The translations under genes and the position numbers were made by a program. Below, piece by piece: positions 9,797 through 23,300 of a stretch of 64,000 nucleotides of DNA (position 1 is the first letter of the stretch; each line of letters starts with the position of its first letter). The stretch covers positions 1-64,000 of the forward strand of contig JAPYMA010000945.1 in assembly GCA_035041965.1 (NCBI GenBank), given 5' to 3'. The stretch is from Anisakis pegreffii. Taxonomy: Eukaryota; Nematoda; Chromadorea; Rhabditida; Anisakidae. Under the pieces are notes generated by a model. That model saw nothing but the letters and a program-made list of their open reading frames with translations, was not told where the DNA came from and made no database searches.

Positions 9797-12723
9797 ATGG
9801 CACATCGCGAAGCATCGTCTTCGAAAACGACAAATTCGGCGGCCGATCGCTCTGCGAGATCTGTTTTTGGTATTTTTTGAACCGTTTTTTTGATTTCCTT
9901 TTTTTGATCTCCCTTACTAATATTGCTGTCTTCTATGATATGATTCCGAATCGAAGTTTTGCGATTCAGTGACTGAATTTTAGTCCACTATCGACTAGTG
10001 GTTGAAATAGAACTCAGCAATCTCCAAGATAAGAATGTCTTAAATTTTCAGTCGGCAACATTTCTTACGAAGTGGGCGAGGAACAGCTGAAGCAAGTTTT
10101 CTCACAGGTATCCGCTTATTGAATTTTACAAATGATCCACGCGGCTTTCATTGCTCGCATAAAACTCCTAAAAAGTGCTGTTGTCAACGTTATTATCTCA
10201 GACCGAAATCCTTTTTGTTACATTCACTCTTCAATCGTGTTCCACTATCAAAATCTATCATTTGAATGGTTCATATTTGATTTACTACCCTCTAGCAAGC
10301 AAAGGATGTTCTTTATTTTGAAACTATTCTTATATTATCGTCTTCGGTAAGTCTGTCTTCAGCTGTATTCAGTCGAATCATTTGAAGTCAGGTTAACTTT
10401 TGATAGGTTGGTCCTGTGGTGCATCTTCGATTGGTTCATGATCGTGAGACAGGCAAACCGAAAGGTTATGGATTTTGCGAGTACAATGATCCGCAGACTG
10501 CAGAAAGTGCTATAAGGTTCCTTAGTTTATAAAGTCACTCTCTCTTCTACCAGAAAATGAGTGTAAGGAAGAATCTTTTGACGTCAAAAGTTTTTGTGGC
10601 TCGTTGCATTTTTGATGCAGCTGTCTTTTATGATTATTTTGCTGATTTTTGATGCAACTGTATGTCGATGTAAAATCACGCAAGTGTCAAAATATAAGTC
10701 GGAGCCGTTGTTATTAGTGGCATTTCTCGATTGAATTGTTTGGCTTTACTGAATTTCATTTGTGTTATGCATTAGATAAGTAAGAAATTAAATTTGAATA
10801 GGAATCTGAATGGATACGAATTGAACGGAAGACAGTTGCGAGTTGATTCGGCGGCCGGAGGTGAGAGAAGTGCTGATGAAGTGCAGCAGTTGCAGGCTGC
10901 TTTCGCTGCCCAACAGCAAGAGGTTGCTCACATTCATTTGCATACAAATAACCCATTTTAATTGATATGTTTTTGTAAGATTTTGAATCAACTTTATCAG
11001 TGAATCTCTCCTACTTTTCTTCTTATCTATTGTATGTAGATTTATTCATCATTTTGTAGAATCTCATTTTAGTGCACATTAAAATCATCTGCATAATCAT
11101 TGATGTCATAATAACTTCTTTTGATTACCTCAATACTGTGATCTTAGAACATAACAAAGCAAAATTCCAGCTGAAAGCACATGAAAGTCCGTTTGGTGCA
11201 GAAGTAGAACCGGATAAAGCACCAGAAGCAATATCTCGCTCCGTGGCATCGTTACCACCAGAACAAATGTTCGAGTTGATGAAACAAATGAAACAGTGTG
11301 TTCATAACAATCCAAATGAAGCGAAAAGTCTTCTGATGAGTAATCCACAGCTAGCGTACGCGCTTCTTCAGGTAACATTTCACGTAGCCTTTTCGAACCA
11401 TCTTTTCTTTTTCGTGAACAGATATATTCCGTTCGTTGATTGTTCAATTTTTATTTTATTTGGTCATGTGAAACTTTTCTGCCTTCATTGCAGGCATTAT
11501 TCATACTCAGACTTACTGAATTGTACGTTGTTGATTTGCATTCTTTGTCATTAAGATAACCTGATTTTATTGAATGTGAACAATTAAAAGGAGATCAAGA
11601 AAGAGGTGTTGTTTGATTTCAAGGCACAGGTGGTGATGCGAATAGTGGATCCGCAAGTGGCTATAGCGATGCTTCACCGCGAAGCTCCATCTATTACACA
11701 GCCGTTCCATCAGCAAACATTCCCTACCGGTAAATATTATTGCATTATATCACTTCTCTTAAAGCACTTTACTTCATCCGATATGACAAGAACAGTTCTG
11801 ATTACGACCATCTCATCTGAACTTGAATGTTAATGGCTCTTGTTCATATCTGTTCCGTTAAAATTGTTCCATATTTAAGCTTATTTATTTATTGTACGTG
11901 AGTGAAGGGCATGTTAAACACCTACATCACTACTGTTTTCTGATTGCCGATTGGGCTGTTAAAAAATTAGGTTTATGTTCAGATAGCATAATTTCGACTT
12001 GATTAACTCTGATCGATTCAACAACTCTTATGGGGAAATGATTCCATTAATTAGAGATACGAAGTGAAGAAATTTTAACGTTTGAGTTAGTGGGTGATAA
12101 TTGACCTCTAATTATGGAGTTAACTTTTTCAGACGGAGATGAAATACAGGAAAAAAATGTATGTTTAAGGAGTAGATTTAAGTTTCTAGAGGAAATGTAT
12201 GTTCAAGGAATAGATTTAAGGGTAATCAGTGAGTGGTGTTCCTTCACGAATGTATGCAACAAATCTTGCAATCATTCCACCGTCAGTAATGTTTCTCCCC
12301 TCGCAAATGCCTAATCCATTTCCAGGACCAGCTGCAGTCCCACAGCCCTCCACCGTACCAAGTATACCAGCGTCTCGGTCGGATAATGCCAACAATGACA
12401 ATGAACTCAGTGCTGACGATCAACAACAAGCACAACTACTTATGCAGGCTTGTTATTTCGACTTTGTATTCGTACTCTTTCACTGATTGGTGGATTATTT
12501 AGATGTATATAATGCATTCGTTGATTATCGTTATTTGATGTGTTGTCAATTAAAACCGAACTTTCGATAGCTCGCTCATCTTAATCAAAAGTCGTTTTGT
12601 TAATAAAATTTAATCTGGAAATTAAAGGTGTTACAATTGAACGAGAGTCAAATAGCCTTGTTACCACCCGAAGATCGAAGAAAAGTTATTGAATTGCGGA
12701 ATCAACTCAGATCGAGTGTGTGA
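9797..12723 (+). CDS. CSTF2: Cleavage stimulation factor subunit 2 (CstF-64)
   Basis: This is the RNA-binding subunit of the nuclear cleavage stimulation factor. It contacts the U/GU-rich element downstream of poly(A) sites and works with CstF-77 and symplekin. Exons: 9797-9869, 10052-10107, 10407-10516, 10802-10922, 11171-11371, 11624-11729, 12230-12447, 12628-12723, giving 326 residues with all phases consistent. The RRM (about 21-97) has RNP2 VFVGNI and RNP1 KGYGFCEY (62-69). The hinge (about 121-187) contains [14 protein letters not shown], which binds CstF-77/symplekin in the family. A Pro/Ala-rich linker follows. The C-terminal three-helix domain ends with [17 protein letters not shown]. 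The MEARA repeats of vertebrate CstF-64 are absent, as expected for a short invertebrate form. Intron 7 appears to start with GC. A TTTCAG at 9756 is a possible SL trans-splice site. Confidence 0.96.
12154..12221 (+). repeat. 28-bp direct repeat in CSTF2 intron 6
   Basis: AAATGTATGTTTAAGGAGTA and the bases after it, to TTTAAG, recur 40 bp downstream with two changes (12154-12181 and 12194-12221). The second copy ends 8 bp before the exon 7 acceptor, so the duplication may have moved branch-site sequence. Confidence 0.7.
12448..12449 (+). other. GC splice donor of CSTF2 intron 7
   Basis: Exon 7 reads ...QLLMQ and exon 8 resumes VLQLNESQ, matching the conserved LIMQVLQL-type junction of CstF-64. 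The base pair after the CAG codon is GC (CAG|GCTTGT), and the intron ends AAAG at 12627. A GT donor at 12466 would also keep frame but would insert six residues into a conserved helix. Confidence 0.65.
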
Positions 12724-13697
12724 TTGTGGTGTTTTACTTGGATCTCTTCTTCTCATTACTGGTAATTTGGAAGAACTGGAATATTTATAAAAGAATTCAA
12801 ATTCGATTGTTTCTGCAAGATATAAAACTATGAATCTTTGATAATGAAAACTTCACATATGCGATTGTCTTCGAACTGCCTCTCAGAAACTCAGTTTTTG
12901 CAATACGAATTTTCATTTCAGTTTTGTTATCATGTTTATTGCTGGAATATTACCATTACCCATTCGATTGCACGTTTGTCTGTGTGCGTCACGTAATGAA
13001 TGAAAATGAAAGTGTGTCGGTTTTTTCATTATGATTATCGTATTTGTTATTGTCATTCATTATGCCTGTGGTTGTATTGTTTTCTTTACCCATTTCGTTT
13101 GGTTGTTACTTTATTTATTAATGCAAGTATAAATGTTCATAATTGCATATTTTTGGTTTGTAGACTAACATTTTCAGTGGTTTTAATGGTGGATCCACTT
13201 AATTTATTTATTTTTGGCGAATAACAGCTGTATGACCGCAGTTTTTTCATTGATTATGACTGTGTTGATTGATATTTTTGTGTTAATGTTGAAGGAACGG
13301 TATGCGTGGTGTTGTTTAGTGCAGGACTTGACGTATTTTTAGGGCTTAGAGATGGTTTGTAATCGGTCGAGTTGACGAACAAATTTTGTGGAATTTTTTG
13401 TAATTGTTTAAGTGACTTTCAGAAAATAAAGTTGATTGAATTTATGCACAGTCGACATCAACAAACGTGCGTGATTCATAGAATTGGGCTTTTAAAATGA
13501 GCCTCGAAGCTGTGAATGTTTTGGTGTGCTTTTAGGAGATGTGAACTTAAGTGTTAGTCTGAAACATTCGAATTTCATGAAATATTAAAATTCTGACGGT
13601 TAGTTTTTTTTTTGATGGATCATTGGTAATACAAAGAACGTGAAGCGAATGGGAAGTGGTGGCAGTTTTGCGGGTTTACACTTTGTTGTTGATTGTA
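12724..13697. other. CSTF2-RBMX2 intergenic region
   Basis: AT-rich sequence with several T-rich tracts. It holds the CSTF2 3' UTR and the RBMX2 promoter or leader. AATAAA-like strings occur near 13427. No exon or RNA gene is evident. At about 970 bp it is wider than a typical nematode operon gap. Confidence 0.5.
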
Positions 13698-13703
13698 GAA
13701 GAA

Positions 13704-16471
13704 ATGAATCCAATAACAAATATTCGCAATCAAAATGCGATCAACAAGCGAGAAATCGATATGGGTATCGCTGGTGGAAGCGGTAAATCGTGGCACGATA
13801 AATACTCTGATTCTGCTTGGGTCTATATTGGTGGATTGCCATACGATCTCAATGAAGGAGACATTATCACCGTATTCTCGCAGTATGATTTGCTCATTAA
13901 TCCGCTTTCTTTTATCAACAACAAAACTTTCAAGCATTGCACATGATGTGTATTATCTTATCGCTGTCATACTATGCTTCAATGAATCCTGTAATGAATG
14001 GCATCATTTCTGTATGATTTCATTTCTCCACTTTTGTTCGTTTAATTTTTTTAGTAATGAAAAGAATAGCAATCAAAAGAGTATCTCTACGTAGACGGAG
14101 CTGGGCTTATGAATAGAGGCACTGTATGTTCGCATGGTGTGTGCGAATGAACAGTATCAATAGAAGAGGTGTGTTAGATCGTTACAAGATCAAGCAATAA
14201 CAATGAATATTATTGTTTCCTCACTCAGATATGGTGAGATCGTGAATGTGAATCTGATTCGTGATCGAAAAACGGGTAAATCAAAGGGATTCGCATTTGT
14301 TTGTTATCAGGATCAGCGATCTACAATTCTTGCAGTTGATAATTTGAATGGAATTAAGGTTTGTGTTTTGATCAGGTTGATTATTGTGCGTACGATGTTT
14401 GGAAGTGCTGATTTAGTGACAAAAATTCAGTTGATATTAGGTAGAGTTGTATTTGTCATGAAGTTTGTTGTAAGGAGTTATTTTTTTGTAGTTGTTGAAG
14501 CGAATGATACGCGTTGATCATGTTGCTGAGTATAAAGTACCGAAATACAAAGAAGACATTGATGAGGAAACAATACGTTTATGGCAAGAAGGTTGCGCAC
14601 CAAAACCGATCAATAGACAGCAACGTTAGTTCATTCATTAATAGTTTTTGCGTACAGTCCATCAGCACTATCATGCACTGATTGAGCTTATGACAGTCCT
14701 AATGATAATGGTATTAGCAGTAGTGATCATAAAAGTATTGTTCTGGTAAAAGCCCAATGAAAACAATGTAGGGTGTTATGAAACATCACGCATTATTCCA
14801 TAACCATATGTTATAGTTAGAGTGATTGCAAGAAGGAAGATTGATTGCCGTTGAATGTACTGTCCTGTACGAGATGGGTTGTTCTTCTAGATCTCTATGA
14901 TTTTTAATGTTTGTTCTTTTTTTCAGAAGAGCAAGACAATGAAGATGAGGTGATAATACCAAAACGACGGAGTAAACTGAATAAGGTAAAAGCTTTAGTG
15001 TTCCTTTTATGCATACGCTTATGTGAACTACTAAATGGCTTTCTTTACTACTGAGGCGACAGTTATCCTTTATGTAGAAAATATAGAAGTTCTAACAGAT
15101 GAAAGTATAGAAGTACAATAAAAATTAACTGTTTCGATTTTCGAAATTGGTCAGACTATGTGCGAAGCTGTTTATATTAGTAGCGATTCGAGTGGAATGT
15201 AAAGGAATGAAGAAATTCGTTATGAATAATTGAATTTATATTTGTGTATTTAAAATATGTAAATGTGGTACCATAGTTATACAGCGATGAAATTTTGGTC
15301 GTTGTGAAGTTTCAACGACTCACCTTTGCAAAGTTGCCGCATAGTTGTATACTGAGAGTGATAATAATGAAGTTATTTACAAATGAATGTGCTGAATTTA
15401 GGATGGAGTGTTGGAATTGAGTGATGATGTAGCGAAAAAAATGAAAGAGGAAGAGAAACGACTGAAGAAGGAAAAGAAAAGGGCGAAGAAGGAGAAGAAA
15501 AAACGCGAAAAGTTGGAAAGTATTGAGAATAGTGATGCTGCAGTAAAGACTGAAGATCTGTGTGATACGACGTCTTGGAAGACTCAAAAAATACCCATCG
15601 AGTCGACCTCAACCAATGTTCGTATCATTGTTTCGCATTGGATTATAATTTTCATAACTCATAATTTTCATAACTCATATTTTCATAAAACTCATAATTT
15701 TCAAGTATACAAACGCTTCCAACATATTATTCAGTAGAGTGGCATAGCCAACATTAGAAGAAAAAGAAAAGCGAAGTGAGGGGAAAAGGGAAGGATGGAA
15801 AAGAGAAGGAAGAAAAAATAAACGCATAAAAATCCGTCTCAAAGTTCAGCTATTTTCTGGACCAGACCATTTTACAGCGGCCCCCACCTTTGTTCCGTGG
15901 AAAAAATTCTAGCTACTGCACTGATTTAGCATTCAGTTGAAAATAAGGGTGAATAGTGGAAATTTTTTGATGATATTGATTTTGGTTCAGTGATGATCGA
16001 TAAATATTATTCATCCTTTCATAAGGCGTAAATGTAAAAAGAAGATCTACATGACCAAACAACTCATTTGCGTTCAGAAAAGTGAGATTACTGGTTGCAT
16101 TGCGAGTCTTTGAATTCCGGGTTGCATCCACGAACATTTGAAGCGGTCACTCAAAATCTCCAGTGCCGAGATAGTGCTGAGCGGAGGAGATAAATCTTAT
16201 AATCATATCATGCAATCGAAATACTTATTAAGGAGGTTTATTGCAGGATGAAGATTTTTATGGATCAAATGAACATTTCAAATTCGGAAAGCCAAGAAAA
16301 GAAATACCAGCTGCACCAACACACAATTTGAGACCTGATTTCGAGAAAGCTGATTGGCGAGATATTGAAATGTGGAAAGCGGTCAGGGAGAAGGAGAAAC
16401 AGGAGAAGGGTGACACGCAGAGCAATTGGAAAGAAGAGGAGCATTATTTGCCGAAACGATTCCATCGATAG
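13704..16471 (+). CDS. RBMX2: RNA-binding motif protein X-linked 2 (Ist3/Snu17-like)
   Basis: This is a spliceosomal RRM protein of the retention-and-splicing (RES) complex, working in pre-mRNA splicing in the nucleus. Exons: 13704-13882, 14229-14358, 14492-14624, 14927-14985, 15402-15617, 16247-16471, giving 313 residues with every phase consistent. The N-terminus MNPIT and the SWHDKYSDSAWVYIGGLPYD block match the family closely. RNP2 is VYIGGL (40-45) and RNP1 is KGFAFVCY (79-86), followed by DQRSTILAVDNLNGIK, a family hallmark. After the RRM comes IRVDHVAEYKVPK. Residues about 175-200 form a Lys/Glu-rich tract. The C-terminal exon (DFEKADWRDIEMWKAVREKE) is acidic/basic and helix-prone. A GTAG acceptor six bases upstream of the ATG could accept a spliced leader. 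The protein is similar in size to vertebrate RBMX2. Confidence 0.96.
15653..15705 (+). repeat. Short tandem repeat CATAACTCATAATTTT
   Basis: Three to four imperfect copies of CATAA(A)CTCATAATTTT lie in the last intron of RBMX2. This looks like simple local slippage with no evident function. Confidence 0.75.
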
Positions 16472-17302
16472 TCATTTCAGTGATGAGTTGAGAAGGTGGC
16501 ATCGTTCGGACATTTCGCATCCATATTCTATTAATTCCTCTCATTTTTGATCGTAAACTGATTACTTTCATTCGAACTGATTGGACTATCAACTGTGCGC
16601 GCAGAACCGGTTTCAGCACTTCACAGTCTACTTCTTCTTTTTCACAAATTCTGAACACTTTTTATGGGTCACTGGAGATCGTTATTCGGTAATTGTTCGT
16701 GATTTTGGTTGTTTTGTTTTTTTTTCTCGTTTTTATTTCTATTTTTCTGCTGATGTTTACTTCTTTCATGTTCACACGTATTGATTGATTGAATTCTATT
16801 CTCATTTTCCTATTCATGTTCTTACATGATTCATTTATTCAATAATTTTTGACGGGTTCATGCCTGTGTTTTATTACCATTATCAACCACATTGTTCCTC
16901 CCACCTTGACATGCTTCCTTCCGCACAGCTGACGATATTAGCGTATAATTCTTATGTCTGTATTATATAATTGGTAAACAATTCTTTGCATAACAGCTCG
17001 ATTCATTCTTTTTATTTCTAACTTATTTGTTTGAATGTACGTTCTGCGGTAAGCAGATATCTGTTGATGTTTCCATCTTTCATTCAAATAACAGAATGAT
17101 AAAAACAAGAATTCCATATTCGCCGTATAACGATGCTATCAATACTTCAAATGAATGTCGAGCTTCTCTCGTCCATTGTTGTTGTGTGCTTGGACAGTTT
17201 TCGTTCGTGTTGATTGCGTTATTATCACCATTTTCTTGCTAAAATTCATTTATTTTAAAGTTGTGATATAATTAGTCCAGTCGAAAGTATCGATCGTCAA
17301 CA
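16472..17302. other. RBMX2-USP intergenic region
   Basis: T-rich 3' flank of RBMX2 and 5' flank of the deubiquitinase gene. A plus-strand open frame at 17027-17242 has no conserved motif. No RNA gene or repeat was recognised. Confidence 0.45.
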
Positions 17303-20300
17303 ATGGGTAAAAAGAAGGTGAAAAAAAATCAGAGAAATAAAACCAAAAAATTTGTTGCAAAAGTCACTCGGCAGCCAACAAACGCAGTGCAGTTGGATGT
17401 GTCAAAAGAAACGTCAACGCCAAATGAATCACCGATTAGTCAGTTATCATTGGTCGATAGAATTGATAACGAATGTGATGTGAGTCGATGTCCTCACGTC
17501 AGCTTATGTTCAACGATACCACATCTGCGCTTCTACAATGCTGAACAGGTACAATGCCTGAGTTTATTCCAGTGCCTCATTTCTTTGCACGTGAATTATT
17601 TTAGTGAGCTGGTGAACTTTCGTGGTTGCATTCGATGATATAATTTGATGCATAGACAGTATGACTACTTGCAGTTGCATCTACTGGCTCACAATTAGAA
17701 CATATTCAACAACCATCAGTTGCATTCAGAGAATACAGTTTACCGAATGCCCGAACAAATAGTTTACCCCGTCAAAATAATTCATTAGTTATGATTCGGT
17801 TGATTCCTTGCACAATTTTTGTTTCAGATGAAACAATGTGATGAATGTTCGAAAAGAGATGATTCATGTTGGTTGTGCCTCGATGACTCGTGTATGAAAA
17901 CATTATGTGGACCGAATTGTAATAATCATTATGAACTTCATTTTAAGGTCGTGTTTTATCAGTGGTTTTTGCAACATCACACCAAAGTACCTTTATTATT
18001 ACAATCTTGCGGGGTTGCTCCCGTCATTATGAATCCTCGCTTTGTTGTCGGGTTTTCTTCTTTTCACATACGTCTCAGTTTCATAGTAGATCTTTGGGAA
18101 TTGCAATTGAATGCTCGGCATTATGTGGAAATTTTTCTCCCTTTTTATTGCCTTCATATACGGACTTCGCTGCATGGATCAGTAACTACGAGAATATAAT
18201 TTTGCGGATCGTTGTCAGTTTGTGTCAATTCTCATATTGACTGGGGATCAGTAAGCTTCATTATTAGATGCCTACAATTTTAAAGCAGATGCATACGAAT
18301 CGAGTATACTATTTACTGATTTTGATTTGCAGCAAAACGAAACGCATTGTCTGCAAATGAATCTGTTTTCGAGGCGTATCTGGTGCACTGCTTGCAGTTG
18401 TGAAGTGCATCAATCCAATATACCGCCTTTCAGTCGTAATGTAAGTTATTTGTTTCTCGTAATCCGTTTGAAATCAAGATCAGTTTCTAAGCCAACCATA
18501 TGGCAAGTCGCTGAAGAAGAATATACACAAATTTACGTAAGCGTTGGAATATCGATAGTGAATTGAACATATGTTTGTATTGAATAATTTAGCAACGAAT
18601 TGATAGTGATGATTCATTTGCCTCATACTCGAATTATTGAAAATGAAGGTTCTTCAGGTGGAAAAAGTATTATTCAATAAAGAGATTAGGAAACATCTCA
18701 TTACCGATGAAACGTCCAGCGATTTGAGGGTTAACCTGCAGACCCGTTCGAATAATAGCAAAGATTGTGTTGATAATTCAATATCCCAATGTAACGGAAT
18801 CAAGCATGAAACTGCGCTGAATGTTAGCAGTAGAACAACGTATCGATTCAAGGTATTTTAAGTTGTTTTTTTATTAAATGAATATAATTGGTTGTATTAA
18901 ATGAGTGACGAATCGTTTGTGCGCATGTTGAAACCTTTGCTGAAACGTCTGAGAATCTTCATTTGGAATTAATGTTCATATCTGCGGAAAACTCAAATGC
19001 ATAAATTGGTGTCGAATGAGCATTTGGCTGATCTGTTGATGGATTTCAGTTGCGATCAATACAAGGACGTTTGTATAATGAGCATGGTGAAACAAGACAG
19101 GCTGTTGTGAGGGATGTCGATCATGACGATGTCACTTATCCTCGTGGTAATATCCAGTTTTATTTGTTGCTTCTTGAATTTGATTTTGAATATTCACTCG
19201 ATCCTTTTCTTCGATGGTTTTCACTCTCTTGCGCTGCATTTACCAATTGCCATGTGACAGACTATCATTCCCCTCCCCCTCCCCCCCCTCTTTCTTTCTA
19301 AAAACACATGGCCGCAGTTCCTCAAACTCTATCAATCCACCAAATCTGGATGATTATTCATAAGAAAAACTGACAGTTGATCAAATCATTGTGGAGTTTT
19401 CTATCAAGATTCGTCAGTGGTATTAATTAAATTACGTTTTTTAAAGAAACTGTTGAATGTTTATGGAATGACTATGGAGGAATACCAACCAGCCAACTTG
19501 ATTTTCCAGCCTCCGCCTTTTCCCGTAACACTCTCAGATTCCCCCAAAAGGGATTTTGCTTCCCGCATTCTAAATTTAAACGAACCAGTAATTTAGGGGC
19601 TCAATCCACGCGCAGATGTACGATAATAAATATGAAAGTATGTGTAGTAATAAAAAAGTTACTTTTGCAATGAATGAATTCTGTTGATATTTGAAGATTG
19701 ATTGATATCGCAAACATCATAGTAGCACTCTTTTCGGTTACTTGAATGCATCTTTTTTTAAGGCTTAACAGGATTATGCAATTTGGGCAATACGTGTTAT
19801 TTGAATGCAGCGATACAAGCGTTATCGAACTGTGTACCCTTCTCGGAATTTTTTGTTTATTCCGACAGCATGGCATTGTACGCGTCTCAGTTGCCGCACT
19901 CGAAAAATCAGTTGGTGGAACCAGTGTTATCGCGTTCGTTCCACCTGCTTCTGCAGTCCATATGGTCGTCAGCTCGTATTAAATACACCAGCCCACGTCT
20001 ATTTCTCAGTGTAGCACTTCTGTTCCTACTCGTTTTTTTTAAAAACTTTTTTGTATCCTTTAGTGTTATTGATGCTGTGTGCGGACAAGAGAAGAGATTT
20101 GGGGTTTTGATTATTTGAGTAAGTAAGATTGATTTAGTGGTACACTGAGTAATGATTAGATATCGGAATTAATATCATATTCACTGAGCACTTCTATGAT
20201 TTGAGAGCGAAGATTATCATTCTATGTCTTCAGCAAATATGCGCTCATTGTGCGCAGTTCCGCGGTTGGGCACAACAAGACTCACAAGAGTTCATAAGGT

Positions 20301-23300
20301 GTTTTCTGAACTTGCTGCACAATGAACTGCGGCAGCCGGTTTATCGGGTATGTAGTCGTTTTGTTGTTTGTTCGCAATTAATTCATCATATCTCATTGCA
20401 CATCACCAACTTCACGTTTCAGTGGGATGTTCGAGCGTTGTCGTCGTCGTCGTCATCATCGAGTCAGTCAGTCGATAAGAAAGGATCGGATCCGCATTTA
20501 AGTGCGTATTCATCGAGTTCTTTGAGACCATCCCCCTCCTCAGATAACGCCTCATCTTCCGATGTCGATCAATTATCACGTCATAACAGTTTCTCATCCG
20601 GTAGTTCGAGTGGTGTTGAACACTACGAAACTGCTGATTCGGGTTGGAGTTCTGATGGGGTTTGTTGCATCGTTCAGTACTGCACTCTTCTCGAATCGTT
20701 CACGCATCGTCTCTTGTGTTCTGCACGTTTTCAGAATGAATCCTTCATAGATTATCACTGAAATTAACGTCAATTTGAATAACACTGTATGCTGTGGAGA
20801 GAGCAGTAGTGGTGACCTCAATGTTGTTTGGTTGTTTCTGAACTGAATAGAAATTGAAATAAAGTGGAATAAAAGAGAAACAAGCTAATGACGTGAAAGA
20901 AAAATTTTCGATCCATCGTGTTTTCGGTTGTGGTGAAAGAAGAAGATGATATCGAATTTTAAAGGAGACAATGAACGGTGAAAATGTGATCGATTCGCAG
21001 AGATGTAAAAGGATACGCAACAAATCGTCGAAATCTCAGGAGATTTCTTCATCAAATGATGGAACCAAATCGTTGATTAACGCCCAATCATCACCAGCAT
21101 TTGCTGCGTCATATTCATCGCCAAATGATCACAACGATGCGAGTTCGTCGCTTATCGTTCCTTATTGCATTTGGTTTCATGTGATAACTGTGTTATCTTG
21201 AATATCTTCACGAAAATAATCACCGAAATGTTCGAATTTATACTCATCATTCTCGATTGAAATGGATATTTGCTATGAGTGAATTATCAGCTCGATAGAG
21301 TTCTCATGAATTACAGTCGAAACAAATGAAGACAAAGTTTTGTATTATCGAAGTATCGTTGGTGAAGTGTTTGACGGTGAGTTGCGGAGTGCAGTTAAGT
21401 GTCTAACATGTCATCACGTTTCCGAAACACACGAAACATTTCAGGTTTTTATTTCATATCATCATTTGTGTTTGTTAAGTTCATTACCATATTTCTGTTG
21501 CTAGATTGAATGAGTCGAGAGTAACATGAAATCAAGTCCATTACTGTATTCAGTAATTTGATATTCACTCGATTTGTTTTGGTTATTTTATCGTCTTTAT
21601 AGGACTTATCATTGAGTATTCCAACTAAGGAACAACTCGATCAGTTGGCTGCATCAAAAGAAAGTTTCTTCCTAGCTGATGATAAAGATGTCAGCGATCA
21701 GGTATTTAATTACGAATTCATCAAAGAGCAATATGAAGTTTCTCATATATCGTAAGGGACGTGTGACGTGCTTGTGATAAATTGTTCATAAGGATACGAG
21801 CAGTACGCATTCAAGACTTCGGATATCGTGTCGTTCGTATCGTTTTTCACCAATCAGTTTTGTTACTGTTATAAATCATTACTCCAGAACTGAATACTTT
21901 CAGCAGTTTGATGGTGAAAGTAATTGGAATAGTTTGTGGGAGTGGTTCGGTCTTGGATGGCTGTACTCTGTTTATTTATCAGCTTATTCGTATATATTCG
22001 GCGGTTCAGTTTCATTGATGGATTGCTTAGCGACATTCTTCTCACCAGATGATCTACGTGGTGACAATATGTATTCATGTGAGAAGTGCTCAAAGTAAAT
22101 ATTTTATTTCGTACATTAATTGCTGATGTTATGGTTTGTTATTTCTGCACAGGTATTCTAATGAAATGAATTTACAGTCTTGTTTGAAAGTATTGAAATT
22201 TGATGAGTCGAACAGTAAAATCTGAATGTTTAAGGTTAAGAAATGGTGTTAAGATATGCAAGATAACGCGTTTACCAGAGATATTGTGTATTCATTTGAA
22301 ACGATTCAGACATGATACTTATAATTCCACCAAGGTATTGCAGTAATTTTTCACTTATTTCATTCATGAAACCATTTCTATGCGTGCGTAGAACAGTTAA
22401 TTGCTCTCTTCCATTACGAATCAATTAACTCAAGGCTATATGTTTTTACAAAACTGTTCCAAAATATGTAATTAGAAGTTCAGTGAACTCCTAATTACAT
22501 ATTTTGAAATAGTTTTGTTTTAATTTTGAAAATAGTGATTCTGGTATTGATTTTCATATGATTATGATATTTTCATTTTCAAATTTTCGTATGATTGCAT
22601 TTACTGGATCAAGTTCAGGTGAATACAAATGTGACGTTCCCGTTATGCGATTTGGACTTATCGCTATTTGTTGCCGACCCAGGAAAGTATAGCAATTCAG
22701 AATCGATGAATAGTACCAAATACGATTTATGCGCATTCATCACGCATCATGGAAGTACAGCTGAAAGTAATTGAAAGTTTTTTAAAGTTCCTTTTGAGGC
22801 GCTTATCGATCTGTTGCACAACAAAGATTAATATTCACTGAATTTTGTTCACATTTTGGAGACGATTAGATAAATCTGTTATCTGCGAGTTGAGCATGCA
22901 AATCTGAGTTTTGATTGCATGGACAGTGCACATTCAATGATGAAATATTTTGGTGATTAATGACCGATCGATCCCATTCAATTAGGTGGTCACTATTTGG
23001 CGTATTGTCGAAATAATATCGATAGTAATTGGTACGAATACGACGACAGTGTGGTGACGAAGATTGATGCAGCCGACGTGATGACAAAACAAGCATATGT
23101 TCTCTTCTACCAGAAACGACGTACTCATAAAATGTCGCAAATATCGAACGTCATTCGTTTACTGCTGGAAAAAGAAGAGTACGACCGTATGAAGGTTTGT
23201 CATATTGTGAAATATCTTCCAGAATTTTGATTTTTTTTTGCTTCATCCTTCATTCATGTGAAATCTGTATGGCGTCTGTGAGATTTTTCTTTAATGTTTA

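Noticed and set aside
15312..15612. Minus-strand open frames of 79-91 codons
   Set aside because: They are antisense to the Lys/Glu-rich RBMX2 exon 5 and reflect its purine-rich composition.
17657..17765. Protein-like block after a TTGCAG acceptor in USP intron 1
   Set aside because: Its incoming phase does not match exon 1, and the ZnF-UBP domain is complete without it. It could be an alternative exon but is unsupported.
18484..18536. USP exon 4 starting at the CAG acceptor at 18483
   Set aside because: That start leaves phase 2 and cannot join the next open exon. The AAG acceptor at 18491 gives phase 0 on both sides.
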